In this document: one piece after another, positions 37,275 to 45,275 of the stretch
Layout: every line of letters starts with the position of its first letter
Numbering within the stretch: position 1 is the first letter of the stretch
Source: Pseudoselenomonas ruminantium
Lineage (GTDB): Bacteria > Bacillota > Negativicutes > Selenomonadales > Selenomonadaceae
Assembly (NCBI RefSeq): GCF_900113715.1
Contig: NZ_FOQK01000003.1
Coordinates: 62,001 to 126,000, forward strand
Length of the DNA: 64,000 nucleotides
Direction of reading: 5' to 3'
Position numbers and translations under genes: made by a program
The notes under the pieces: model-generated
Database searches by the model: none
The model's input: only the letters and a program-made list of their open reading frames with translations
What the model was told of the DNA's origin: nothing

Positions 37275-38041
37275 GCTGATACCTCCACTTTCGCTCCAGT
37301 GAGGTCACGGACGACTTCGCCGGCGATGATAAGACCTACTACCGATGGTACAAATGAGATGCTGCCCGGTACAGCGCGTTTCGCCGCGCAGTTATTGGCA
37401 CTGCCTGGCGGGCACACACAGGCTTTGCCGCAGCCCCCCGGTCTTACCGCCAGCGGCTTCTCCTTCGAGTAGACCACCTTGAGTTTCTTGACATGATGCT
37501 CCTTCATCTTCTTGCGCATCACGCGTGCGAGCGGATCGACACTCGTCTTGTAGATGTCTGCCACCTCAAACTTCGTCGGGTCGAGCTTGTTGCCAGCTCC
37601 CATGCTGCAGATGATGGGGATGTGCAGCTCACGGCACTGCAGCACAAGATTTATCTTGCCTGTCACCGTGTCGATGGCATCGACCACATAATCATAATGC
37701 TGCTGGAAAAACTTCTCCGCATTCTCCGGCAGGTAGAAATCTTCGATCGTATCCACGACTGCCTGCGGATTGATGTCGAGGATGCGCTCCTTCATGACCT
37801 GCGTCTTCGGCTTGCCTACCGTTTTCGAGGTCGCATGGATCTGGCGGTTGATATTCGTCAAGCAGATGAGATCGTTATCGATCAGCACCAGATGCCCGAC
37901 ACCAGCCCGGGCCAGTCCCTCCGCCACGAAGGAGCCGACACCGCCCACGCCAAATACCGCTACGGTTGCCTCAGCCAGTTTCTTCATTCCCGCTTCTCCC
38001 AATAACAGCTCCGTACGGGAGAATCTGCCTAAATTACCCAA
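37271..38041 (-). CDS. tcdA: tRNA threonylcarbamoyladenosine dehydratase
   Basis: A 256-residue ThiF/E1-like ATP-dependent enzyme that cyclises t6A37 in tRNAs. Motifs: RFSRTELLLG, the nucleotide loop VFGVGGVGSFVAEGLAR and DNDLICLTNINRQ. I chose the TTG at 38041, preceded by AAAGGAACG. The ATG at 38086 falls inside a TATAAT-like -10 box and is not a start. The Cys-rich stretch GGCGKACVCPPGSANNC near the C-terminus is longer than in E. coli. Confidence 0.93.
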   Translation of the reverse strand: MGNLGRFSRTELLLGEAGMKKLAEATVAVFGVGGVGSFVAEGLARAGVGHLVLIDNDLICLTNINRQIHATSKTVGKPKTQVMKERILDINPQAVVDTIEDFYLPENAEKFFQQHYDYVVDAIDTVTGKINLVLQCRELHIPIICSMGAGNKLDPTKFEVADIYKTSVDPLARVMRKKMKEHHVKKLKVVYSKEKPLAVRPGGCGKACVCPPGSANNCAAKRAVPGSISFVPSVVGLIIAGEVVRDLTGAKVEVSA

Positions 38042-38106
38042 TGTATCCGTTCCTTTCTGTTTCCTTGCCTGGAATCCTGTATCCATTATACCTGCTCACG
38101 ACGGAA

Positions 38107-38138
38107 AAAGGAACTGCAGACATGCCTGCAGTTCCTTT
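38107..38138 (-). terminator. Terminator of ftsZ
   Basis: Stem AAAGGAACTGCAG / CTGCAGTTCCTTT, loop of 6; the minus-strand product continues CCTTTTTCC. Confidence 0.9.
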
Positions 38139-38151
38139 GAGACTATCCTAG

Positions 38152-39294
38152 TCATTTCTTGTCCTGGGGATCATCCGTCAGCTTGAAGGCCGGGATTGCA
38201 AAGGCCCCCGGCTGCTTGAAGGCTGTTTTCTCCTTGGTCTTGTTCATGAAGGACGGCGTATCGAGAGAGAAAGCCGTCTTCTGCACCTTGCTCTCCGGCA
38301 CCTTGACCGTCGGTGATTTCATGACCACGCTGTCGGCAAAATCCGTAGCGATGATCGTCGCCTGGACATTGCCATTCATCGAATCATCCACCACTGTCCC
38401 GAGGATGATATTGACCTCCGGGTCAGCATGCTCGACGATATAACGCGTCGCCTCATCCACATCGTACAGGCTCAATGTATGGTCACCGGTCAGATTCAGG
38501 ATGACACCGCGTGCCCCCTTGAGCCCCTTGTCGATGAGCGGGCTCTCAGCCGCCGCCTTGACGGCGTCCACAGCACTGCGCTTGCTGCTGCCAATGCCCA
38601 GCAGGGCGTCGCTGCTGTCGCTCTGACGGAAAATCGTCGTGACATCGGCAAAGTCGACGTTGATGACACCCGTCGTGAGGATCAGCTCAGCCACGCAGTT
38701 GATGGCCTGCTTGAGCACCTCATCGGCATACTCGAACGCCGTGACGATCGTCATGCGGCGGTTCTCCGGCAGCTTCATCAGGTTGTCATTCTCTACGGCA
38801 ATCAACGCATCCATCTGCGACTGCATCTTGACGATGCCCTCCATGGCCGTACGCTTCTTGCGGCTGCCCTCAAAAGAGAACGGCACCGTCACAACGCCGA
38901 CAGACAATATACCGAGCTCCTTGGCCAGACGCGCCACCACAGGAGCAGCACCGGTTCCTGTACCGCCGCCCATACCAGCCGTTATGAATATCAGATCTGC
39001 CCCGTTGAGGGCATCCTTTATCTTGTTCTCCTCTGCCTTGGCGGCCTGCTCGGCCACAGCGATATTGCCGCCGGTTCCCCGGCCACGCGTCAGCGACTCA
39101 CCAATCTGGATGCAGCGAACACCTGACTGTTCCACCAGCTGCAGCTGTTTGGCATCCGTATTGATCGCGATAAGTTCGATCTCCAGCTCATTATGCTGTC
39201 CCATGCGCATAAGTACACTATTTCCGCCGCCACCGACGCCGAACACCTTGATCTTGACTTTCGGTTTTATGATTGATGTTTCATCTGGTGTCAT
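38152..39294 (-). CDS. ftsZ: FtsZ-family cell division GTPase, divergent
   Basis: A 380-residue tubulin-like GTPase with the signature GGGTGTGAAPVVA and the synergy-loop region NVDFADV. It polymerises into the division ring. The C-terminal tail keeps IPAFKL, the usual contact for FtsA/SepF, followed by eight more residues. Unusual: the nucleotide loop reads GVGGGGNSVLMRM and the GLGAGANP box is replaced by GRGTGGNI. It stands alone between tcdA and a transporter, away from any ftsA or mur genes, so it may be a second FtsZ. The ATG at 39294 follows GAGGGG. Confidence 0.88.
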   Translation of the reverse strand: MTPDETSIIKPKVKIKVFGVGGGGNSVLMRMGQHNELEIELIAINTDAKQLQLVEQSGVRCIQIGESLTRGRGTGGNIAVAEQAAKAEENKIKDALNGADLIFITAGMGGGTGTGAAPVVARLAKELGILSVGVVTVPFSFEGSRKKRTAMEGIVKMQSQMDALIAVENDNLMKLPENRRMTIVTAFEYADEVLKQAINCVAELILTTGVINVDFADVTTIFRQSDSSDALLGIGSSKRSAVDAVKAAAESPLIDKGLKGARGVILNLTGDHTLSLYDVDEATRYIVEHADPEVNIILGTVVDDSMNGNVQATIIATDFADSVVMKSPTVKVPESKVQKTAFSLDTPSFMNKTKEKTAFKQPGAFAIPAFKLTDDPQDKK

Positions 39295-39407
39295 GGAACA
39301 TTCCCCTCTCATTTCAACATATCTTTATATGTATTCGCCATCCACAGTGGTCATTCCTGCCTGCCAAGCAAGAAATATCGCAGCAACATCATCACCCACA
39401 AAAAAAA

Positions 39408-39433
39408 GCAGGACTGCCCACAAGCAGCCCTGC
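39408..39433 (-). terminator. Terminator-like hairpin upstream of ftsZ
   Basis: GCAGGACTGC pairs with GCAGCCCTGC, and the minus-strand product continues with eight U. It ends a short transcript from the 300-base gap between the EamA gene and ftsZ, which holds the micro-ORF at 39463-39522 and nothing else I can support. Confidence 0.7.
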
Positions 39434-39462
39434 CTCCCCTCTCCGCCAGTCTATCCACGGAC

Positions 39463-39522
39463 TCAGCTGAAGAGGAATACCGCTAAACAAGCCAGAACGA
39501 TCTTCAAGCTGTCAAGCTTCAC
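39463..39522 (-). CDS. Possible 19-residue membrane micro-protein
   Basis: GTG start, AAGGAAG upstream, and the product reads MKLDSLKIVLACLAVFLFS if the GTG is read as Met: a short charged start and one hydrophobic segment. A terminator hairpin follows at 39408-39433. The size makes chance likely; no homolog is recalled. Confidence 0.3.
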   Translation of the reverse strand: MKLDSLKIVLACLAVFLFS

Positions 39523-39629
39523 GCCAAACACTTCCTTACTTCGCATCCAGCATAATATTCGCATCTAGCAATGAAAGTTAACCGTTTAAACTGATTATAC
39601 ACTTGTCTATCAAAAATAGCAATCCCTAT

Positions 39630-40508
39630 TCAGCGCCGTTTGAACAGCAAACGCGACTGGGTGACCAGCACCCCCGCAAACATGAGGCCGCAGCCAGCGA
39701 TCTGCGCCGTGCTCATGACCTCGCCGAGCAGCAGCCAGCTCGACACAGCACCAAAGACCGCCTCGAAACTCATGATGATGGCTGCCGGCCCCGGCTCGGC
39801 ATACTTCTGCCCATAGATTTGCAAGGTGAAGGCCACGCCCCCCGACATCACACCGCCGTAGAAGATGGCAAACCAAGCCGCCACCAGCGGGCTCCAGCTG
39901 ATATCCTCGCAGCACAGCGCCGCCAGCGTGCTGCCAAACCAGCAGACTGAGATCTGCGCCACCGAAAGCTCGATGGCATCGACGCGCTCGGCATAGCGGT
40001 CGATGAACAGGATCTGGGCAGCCCAGAAGAACGCGCTCAGGAAAACCAGGCCATCGCCGAAATTCAGCGTGATGGCACCATGGATGGACAGCAGATACAA
40101 TCCCGCCAGAGCCGCCAGGGCCCCTGCCCAGTTTTCGCCATAGATCTTCTTGCCGAGCACCGCTGCCCCCAACGGCACCAGAATGATGTAGAGCGCCGTG
40201 ATGAAGGCCGTCTTGCCGGCTGTCGTATACAGCATCGCCACCTGCTGCAGCGAAGTGCCCACGAACATGATGGCGCCGGCACCGAACCCAGCCCGCCAGC
40301 CCGGGTGATACGTCCCCCGCTGCTTTGCCTGCTCCCGCTGCCCGCGCAGCGCATGCCAGAGCCCGAGCAGGAACAGGAGCCCCAGCGAATACCTGGCCAT
40401 CGCATAGGTAAACGGTCCCAGTCCGTCCATGCCCACCATCTGCGCGACAAATGTCGTGCCCCAGATGAAGGCCGCACCAAAAAGCAGCAAAGAACCTTTG
40501 AGCCGCAT
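39630..40508 (-). CDS. EamA/DMT family transporter
   Basis: A 292-residue inner-membrane protein with ten hydrophobic segments in two EamA repeats; the first begins LLFGAAFIWGTTFVAQ. These drug/metabolite transporters often export amino acids or other small molecules; the substrate is unknown. The ATG at 40508 follows GGGAGAG; the open frame upstream is non-coding leader. Confidence 0.92.
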   Translation of the reverse strand: MRLKGSLLLFGAAFIWGTTFVAQMVGMDGLGPFTYAMARYSLGLLFLLGLWHALRGQREQAKQRGTYHPGWRAGFGAGAIMFVGTSLQQVAMLYTTAGKTAFITALYIILVPLGAAVLGKKIYGENWAGALAALAGLYLLSIHGAITLNFGDGLVFLSAFFWAAQILFIDRYAERVDAIELSVAQISVCWFGSTLAALCCEDISWSPLVAAWFAIFYGGVMSGGVAFTLQIYGQKYAEPGPAAIIMSFEAVFGAVSSWLLLGEVMSTAQIAGCGLMFAGVLVTQSRLLFKRR

Positions 40509-40585
40509 GCAATCTCTCCCTTCGTGATGGTTTCCATTATAAGGACTTTGCGGCTTTTTTTCAACACAGCCAGCCATGACAAAAC

Positions 40586-40612
40586 AGGCTGAGGACACGC
40601 AATCCCCAGCCT
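40586..40612 (-). terminator. Terminator of the GntP-like gene
   Basis: Stem AGGCTGGGG / CCTCAGCCT on the minus strand followed by GTTTTGTC. Confidence 0.7.
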
Positions 40613-40630
40613 GCTGGTCTTTGGCAGATA

Positions 40631-42049
40631 TCAGCAGATACCTGTCAGCATATAGAACAAGATGCACAAGAAAGGCACAAAGAATTTCAACGCCATGACC
40701 ACGGCGATATCATAATAGGAATCGTGGTGCGTAAGCCCGCAGATGGCCAGCAAGGTGACCAAGGCGCCACAATGCGGCACCGGGTCGATACCTACCGAAG
40801 CGATCGCCACGATGCGATGCAAGACCTCCAGCGGGATTCCTGCCGCCGTCGCCATTGCTGCCCACTGTTCACCGAGGGCTGACAAAGCAATCGTCAGGCC
40901 GCCCGATGCCGAGCCCGTGATGCCGCACATGATATTCGTCGTGATGACAGCCGAAAGCAGCGGGCCAAAGGAATCCGCAATGCCGACCAGCCACTGCGTC
41001 ACGGGCAGGAACCCCGGCATTGCCGTGATGACGCAGCCGAATGCATAGCCCGAAGCTACATTGAGCACGGCCGTACCCGAGGAAAGTGCCGCATAGTTGA
41101 TCGGCGGCAGGAAACCGTCAAGCACCATGAACCGCTTGCGGCCGATATAGGCTGCCACAATGCTGCTGATGATCAGTGCCACACTGATGGACCAGATGGC
41201 CGAAACCTTGCCGACCTGCGTCGCCAGCAGCGACAGATGCAGATCCTTCAGCGTCTCCAAGCTGTCAGCGCTCCAATGGAAGCCCCAAGCCCAGCCAAAC
41301 GGATTCGACAGGATGACGTTGATGACGATGACCAGCACCAGCGGCAGCAGTGCCCAGTACCAAGGGATATGGATCTTCGGATTGCGCTTGCGCCGTCCAT
41401 CCACCACATGATTGCCGTAGCCTTCACCGGAAGCCTTGAGCACCTTTGCCCGATGCCCTACCCAGCCCCAGCCGATCAACAGGAACAAAAGGGACGCAAA
41501 CAAGCCAATCCCCGGTGCTGCCCAAGTGCTCGTCTGGAAATACGACGAAGGGATGATGTTCTGGATCTGCGGCGTGCCCGGCAGCGAGACCATCGCAAAC
41601 GAGAAGATACCCACCCAGAGCGCCGCTGGCAGCAGCCGCTTCGGAATATCCGCTTTCTTGAAGACCACCGCACCGAACGGATACATGACAAATGCAACGA
41701 CGAAAACACTGAGGCCACCATAGGTCAACGCACCGCAGCCCATCAGCACCGCCAATATCGCCCGCTTCTCCCCAAGCACGTCGACAATCTTGCCGGCCAC
41801 CGCCGAAGCCAAGCCACCTTTCTCCATCAGACGCGCAAACACCGCGCCAAACAGGAATACCGGATAGTATGTCTTGACGTATTCTGCCAGGCGTGTCATA
41901 TAGAGCTCGCTATAAACCGGCAGGATATCAAAGACGCTGGCCAGTGCCGCCAGCCCGGCAAAAAACGGTGCAATCAGGATGATCGACCAACCCCGATACG
42001 CAAAATACATCAACCCCAGCAATGCCAATGCTATACAAAGTGCCTCCAT
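40631..42049 (-). CDS. GntP-like family permease
   Basis: A 472-residue membrane protein with about twelve hydrophobic segments, similar to GntP/CitMHS-type carboxylate permeases (FGAVFARLMEKGGLA and GCGALTYGGLSVFVVAFVMYP, then ASVGIDPVPHCGALVTLL). The substrate is probably a sugar acid or other organic acid. The ATG at 42049 is my choice; a TTG three codons upstream sits closer to GGGGAG. The transcript starts near 42200, behind a good promoter, and first passes a terminator-like hairpin. Confidence 0.85.
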   Translation of the reverse strand: MEALCIALALLGLMYFAYRGWSIILIAPFFAGLAALASVFDILPVYSELYMTRLAEYVKTYYPVFLFGAVFARLMEKGGLASAVAGKIVDVLGEKRAILAVLMGCGALTYGGLSVFVVAFVMYPFGAVVFKKADIPKRLLPAALWVGIFSFAMVSLPGTPQIQNIIPSSYFQTSTWAAPGIGLFASLLFLLIGWGWVGHRAKVLKASGEGYGNHVVDGRRKRNPKIHIPWYWALLPLVLVIVINVILSNPFGWAWGFHWSADSLETLKDLHLSLLATQVGKVSAIWSISVALIISSIVAAYIGRKRFMVLDGFLPPINYAALSSGTAVLNVASGYAFGCVITAMPGFLPVTQWLVGIADSFGPLLSAVITTNIMCGITGSASGGLTIALSALGEQWAAMATAAGIPLEVLHRIVAIASVGIDPVPHCGALVTLLAICGLTHHDSYYDIAVVMALKFFVPFLCILFYMLTGIC

Positions 42050-42148
42050 GTCGTCCAAAGACTCCCCTCTGTAAATAGGATTCAATAATAATAAACTATA
42101 AACACCGCGAAACGATAACAATTAGGAATGATAGATTTTTTTTCCATA

Positions 42149-42180
42149 GGAAAAGCAGCCGACACCTGCCGGCTGCTTTT
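42149..42180. terminator. Terminator-like hairpin in the leader of the GntP-like gene
   Basis: AAAAGCAGCCG pairs with CGGCTGCTTTT. It lies between the promoter at 42209-42237 and the gene start and so would cut most transcripts short unless relieved. Confidence 0.75.
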
Positions 42181-42208
42181 CTCCCTGCTTGTTTCGTTTA
42201 CAGATTTT

Positions 42209-42237
42209 ATATTACCATTAATATTTTTTATTGTCAA
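42209..42237 (-). promoter_or_regulatory. Sigma-A promoter of the GntP-like gene
   Basis: Minus strand TTGACA (42237-42232), 17-base spacer, TAATAT (42214-42209). Confidence 0.75.
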
Positions 42238-42281
42238 TTAAAATTTATATTTGTCCTTTTATTCAGAATATTTGCCAACAA

Positions 42282-42321
42282 CAAAGGGGCAGCCGGACGC
42301 ATACGTCCAACTGCCCCTTTG
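42282..42321 (-). terminator. Terminator of the flavodoxin gene
   Basis: Stem AAAGGGGCAG / CTGCCCCTTT directly behind the stop codon. Confidence 0.8.
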
Positions 42322-42324
42322 CCA

Positions 42325-42903
42325 TCACTCCTGTTTTCTTTGCTGCTGCAATGCCGCCAGCTTCGCTGCCTGCTTGGCCGCGAACCGCGCCTTCAGGACC
42401 AGCTTATGCTCCATGCGCTCGACAAGATCCTGCGCCGCCGCGATGTCCTGTGCATCGGGATGCGTTGCTGCCAAACGCCACCGCTCCTTGCTCTGGGGCC
42501 CGCCATGCGGGTCATCAGGGCCAGCCTTCTTGCGCTTTTCCAGCATAGCCGGATTGATCTTGCCACGGCAGCCAAAGGTGCCGAGTATCTCACAACCCGC
42601 GCCCAGATGATAGCCCGCCCGGGCAAAGGAAGTGATGGCATGCTCACTGGTCGGCGCCGTCCCATGCGTCTGGAAGAATACCACCTTCGCATTCTCCACA
42701 CCTGCCAGATATTTCAGCGTCAACGGGTCTGGCTGGCCCAGCCGCAGCCAATAGCCGATGGCCACCACATCATATGCCGATAGATCCTGCGGCGCATCCT
42801 GTACGCGGAAAATATCCGCGTCATCAGCCTTCTGGGCAATCGCCTCCGCAATCTGCCGCGTATTCCCGGTCACGGAAGAGTAGATCACAGCCCATTTCGT
42901 CAT
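42325..42903 (-). CDS. Flavodoxin family protein
   Basis: A 192-residue protein. The first 150 residues are a flavodoxin fold with the FMN phosphate loop SSVTGNTRQIA, and the loop VVFFQTHG lies where the isoalloxazine ring binds. The last 40 residues form a charged helix. It carries electrons in the cytoplasm; the partner enzyme is unknown. The ATG at 42903 follows GGGGG. Confidence 0.88.
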   Translation of the reverse strand: MTKWAVIYSSVTGNTRQIAEAIAQKADDADIFRVQDAPQDLSAYDVVAIGYWLRLGQPDPLTLKYLAGVENAKVVFFQTHGTAPTSEHAITSFARAGYHLGAGCEILGTFGCRGKINPAMLEKRKKAGPDDPHGGPQSKERWRLAATHPDAQDIAAAQDLVERMEHKLVLKARFAAKQAAKLAALQQQRKQE

Positions 42904-43076
42904 ATCATATCCCCCTGTCTCATTTAGATACTGCCATTGTAACACAAAAGACCGGCGATGACCGTAAGGTTTGTTACAGCCAGCTGGCATGATAGGCTTT
43001 GCGTTCAGCAGCCAGCTTTGCTACAATGGAATCTGTTATCTTTGAACAATCATCGCTATATTCCCGAGGTGCAACT

Positions 43077-44234
43077 ATGAACCATATTCCTTTCCGCGTG
43101 AATGTCGCTCTGCTGAGCGCCGGACACTTCCTCAACGATTTCTATTGCAATTTCCTGCCCATCCTGCTGCCAGTCATCATCCCGCAGCTTGGTCTTTCGC
43201 TGACACTCAGCGGCTTATTGATCATGGTCATGTCCATCACCAGCAATCTCTTGCAGCCGGTCTTCGGCTACATCATGGACAAGCACGACTGGCGCCGGCT
43301 CTTGGTCCCCGTCCTGCCCTTCGGCGCCATCTGCATCTGCACGATAGGCTTCGTCACCAGCAAATCCATGCTGTTTTTCGTCATCGCCTTGACGGGCCTT
43401 TCCGTTTCTCTCTTCCATCCGCTCGGCTCGACCCTGGTCGCCAAGTCCAGCAGTCCGCAAAACCTCTCCAGTGACATGTCTTACTACATCGCTGGTGGCA
43501 ACATCGGCTTTGCGCTGGCCCCGCTGGCCCTCGTAGCCTTCACCGCTGTCTATCCGCTGACATCACTGCCCTGGCTGATCCTCCCCAGCATACTGCTGGC
43601 TGCCATCCTGTCCCAGAGCAAACTGCAGCAGTTCTCCACCATCCCTGCCCATAGCAGCAGCCAGCGGGCCCTGCGCCTTGGCGAAGTGCTTGCCAACCGG
43701 TCGGTAATCAAGCTCAATCTCGCCATGGGCCTTCGCTGCTGGACCCATACCTCGGTGTCCACCTTCCTGCCCTTGCTGCTGATCCACGCAGGGTACAGCT
43801 CCCTGCTGTCGGGCAGCCTGCTGACTTTGTTCCTGGTCGGCTGTACTGCCGGCGGCCTCGCTGGCGGCTGGCTCGGTAAGCGCTGTTCCCATAAGTCCAT
43901 CATCGTAGGCTCACTGCTGCTCGGCCTGCTGCCCACCTGGTATTTCTTCACGCACGCCGGCACAGAGCTGCTGTCCCTCGCAGCCTTGTTCTTCTCAGGC
44001 TTCTTCCTGCTCTCTCCCCAGCCCAGCTCCTTGGTCTGGGCCAACCACCTCATGCCGGCCAATGCGGGCATGGCAGCCGGCATGATGCTCGGACTTTCCT
44101 TCGGCCTTGGCAGCATCGGCACAGCCATCACCGCGGCACTGGCCGACTACATCGGCCTTTCCACCGCGCTGCTGCTGACCTCGCTGCCCCTGCTGCTCGC
44201 CGCATCCTTCGCCGCAGCAACACCAACAAAATAA
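43077..44234 (+). CDS. MFS transporter, fosmidomycin-resistance (Fsr) like
   Basis: A 385-residue membrane protein with about twelve hydrophobic segments. The start (LLSAGHFLNDFYCNFLPILL) and QPVFGYIMDKH match the Fsr group of the major facilitator superfamily, which exports fosmidomycin and other compounds. The ATG at 43077 follows GAGGTG. It converges with the pel operon; its stop codon lies within the shared hairpin at 44227-44272. Confidence 0.88.
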   Translation: MNHIPFRVNVALLSAGHFLNDFYCNFLPILLPVIIPQLGLSLTLSGLLIMVMSITSNLLQPVFGYIMDKHDWRRLLVPVLPFGAICICTIGFVTSKSMLFFVIALTGLSVSLFHPLGSTLVAKSSSPQNLSSDMSYYIAGGNIGFALAPLALVAFTAVYPLTSLPWLILPSILLAAILSQSKLQQFSTIPAHSSSQRALRLGEVLANRSVIKLNLAMGLRCWTHTSVSTFLPLLLIHAGYSSLLSGSLLTLFLVGCTAGGLAGGWLGKRCSHKSIIVGSLLLGLLPTWYFFTHAGTELLSLAALFFSGFFLLSPQPSSLVWANHLMPANAGMAAGMMLGLSFGLGSIGTAITAALADYIGLSTALLLTSLPLLLAASFAAATPTK

Positions 44235-44272
44235 AATGCCAGCAGGCTGAAGCCTGCTGGCATTTTATTTTG
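44227..44272. terminator. Bidirectional terminator of the pel operon and MFS gene
   Basis: A perfect 22-bp stem with a 2-base loop (arms 44227-44248 and 44251-44272). The core is GCCAGCAGGCT/AGCCTGCTGGC, and the outer ATTTTATTTTG gives a T-rich end in both directions. The stop codons of both convergent genes lie inside the arms. Confidence 0.95.
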
Positions 44273-45260
44273 CACTTCCCTCACGGAAATACTGATACAC
44301 ATCGATGACATCCAGGAAAGCTCCGTCAAAACCTGCCTGCATGATGGTATCCAAATAGGCCGTGGGGCTTCCGTAAAGGATTGCCTGCCACTCTTTCTGC
44401 CAGTATCTGACGCGATGGCTGCCCCAATCCTCATTCACCCCAGCCAACCATGTAGGAGGCTCTGCCTGCCATTTCGGCCGCCAATAGGCACGATATGGCT
44501 CGGCCTCGCCGACACTCATATAGGCATAGACGAGACGGCGGCCGCCCTGCGGCTTGCGCTGCAGCCGCAAGACCTCTGCCGCTGTCAGCGGGCGGTCCTC
44601 GCAATACAGATCAATGATCAGCAAGTCGTAGGGTGACTGTTCCAGCCGTGCAAAGTATTCTTCCCGCGCGTAGTTCCCAGGATTCAGCAGCACCAGGAAA
44701 TTGCGGACATCCCCCAGCCTCCGGATATCGCGGTCATTGATACCGGCTGGCTGTTCCTGCGGAATGGCATCAAGATTCCGCCGTGTGGATGCCCAGCTGA
44801 TATAGCCGCAGCGGTCGTTTTTCTGCCTTGAAGCTGCCTTCTGTGCCTCCGTCTGCACATAATCGATGTTGAAGACTGGCAGCCCCGCCTGCAGCGGGAC
44901 CTGCAGGGCCAGCTTGTAATAATCGCTGGTTTCCTTGCTTGTCTCCTCGCCATCCTTGAGGTCACTGCCGTAGAACACCGATTCCACCAGCTGCCCGTCA
45001 AGGCTCTGCAGCATCTTGCTGGCATTCTGCGGCGTATTGCCATCATACGGAAGGTATAATGGCGCTCCGCCATTAGCCAGCAGCCCGAATCCAGGCTTCC
45101 GGACCTGCACATAATCATGCAGGCTTCCCAGCAGGTCCACCATCGCCGTGTCATAAGCCACAGGCTCTGCCGCTTCGCTGCTTCCCAGCGCCGAGGATGC
45201 CGTGAGCAGCCCAAGCCCCAGAGCGATCTTGCGCAGTAACGCGCCCATTCTTCCAGCCAT
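44265..45260 (-). CDS. GH114-type glycosidase of the pel operon
   Basis: A 331-residue secreted protein of the TM1410/GH114 (endo-alpha-1,4-polygalactosaminidase) fold. It has a signal peptide (about 1-30, ending in SSEAA), then a TIM barrel with YDLLIIDLYCED, RLVYAYMSVGEAE and AGFDGAFLDVIDVY, whose acidic residues form the active site. It would cleave a galactosamine-rich polymer such as Pel in the periplasm or outside the cell, the role of the PelA hydrolase domain in Pseudomonas. The last gene of the operon, 15 bases behind the porin gene; the ATG follows AGGAG. Confidence 0.88.
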   Translation of the reverse strand: MAGRMGALLRKIALGLGLLTASSALGSSEAAEPVAYDTAMVDLLGSLHDYVQVRKPGFGLLANGGAPLYLPYDGNTPQNASKMLQSLDGQLVESVFYGSDLKDGEETSKETSDYYKLALQVPLQAGLPVFNIDYVQTEAQKAASRQKNDRCGYISWASTRRNLDAIPQEQPAGINDRDIRRLGDVRNFLVLLNPGNYAREEYFARLEQSPYDLLIIDLYCEDRPLTAAEVLRLQRKPQGGRRLVYAYMSVGEAEPYRAYWRPKWQAEPPTWLAGVNEDWGSHRVRYWQKEWQAILYGSPTAYLDTIMQAGFDGAFLDVIDVYQYFREGSAK

Positions 45261-45275
45261 TGTTTTTCTCCTGTA

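Noticed and set aside
37271-38086. ATG at 38086 as the tcdA start
   Set aside because: The codon lies in a TATAAT-like promoter box, and TTG at 38041 has the better ribosome site and fits the family N-terminus.
39313-39629. Origin-like or riboswitch element in the gap upstream of ftsZ
   Set aside because: No DnaA boxes and no known aptamer pattern are visible; only a terminator and a doubtful micro-ORF.
39610-40512. 300-codon Gly/Ala/Arg-rich frame on the minus strand
   Set aside because: It is an out-of-frame copy of the EamA transporter gene, whose frame shows ten membrane segments and a ribosome site.
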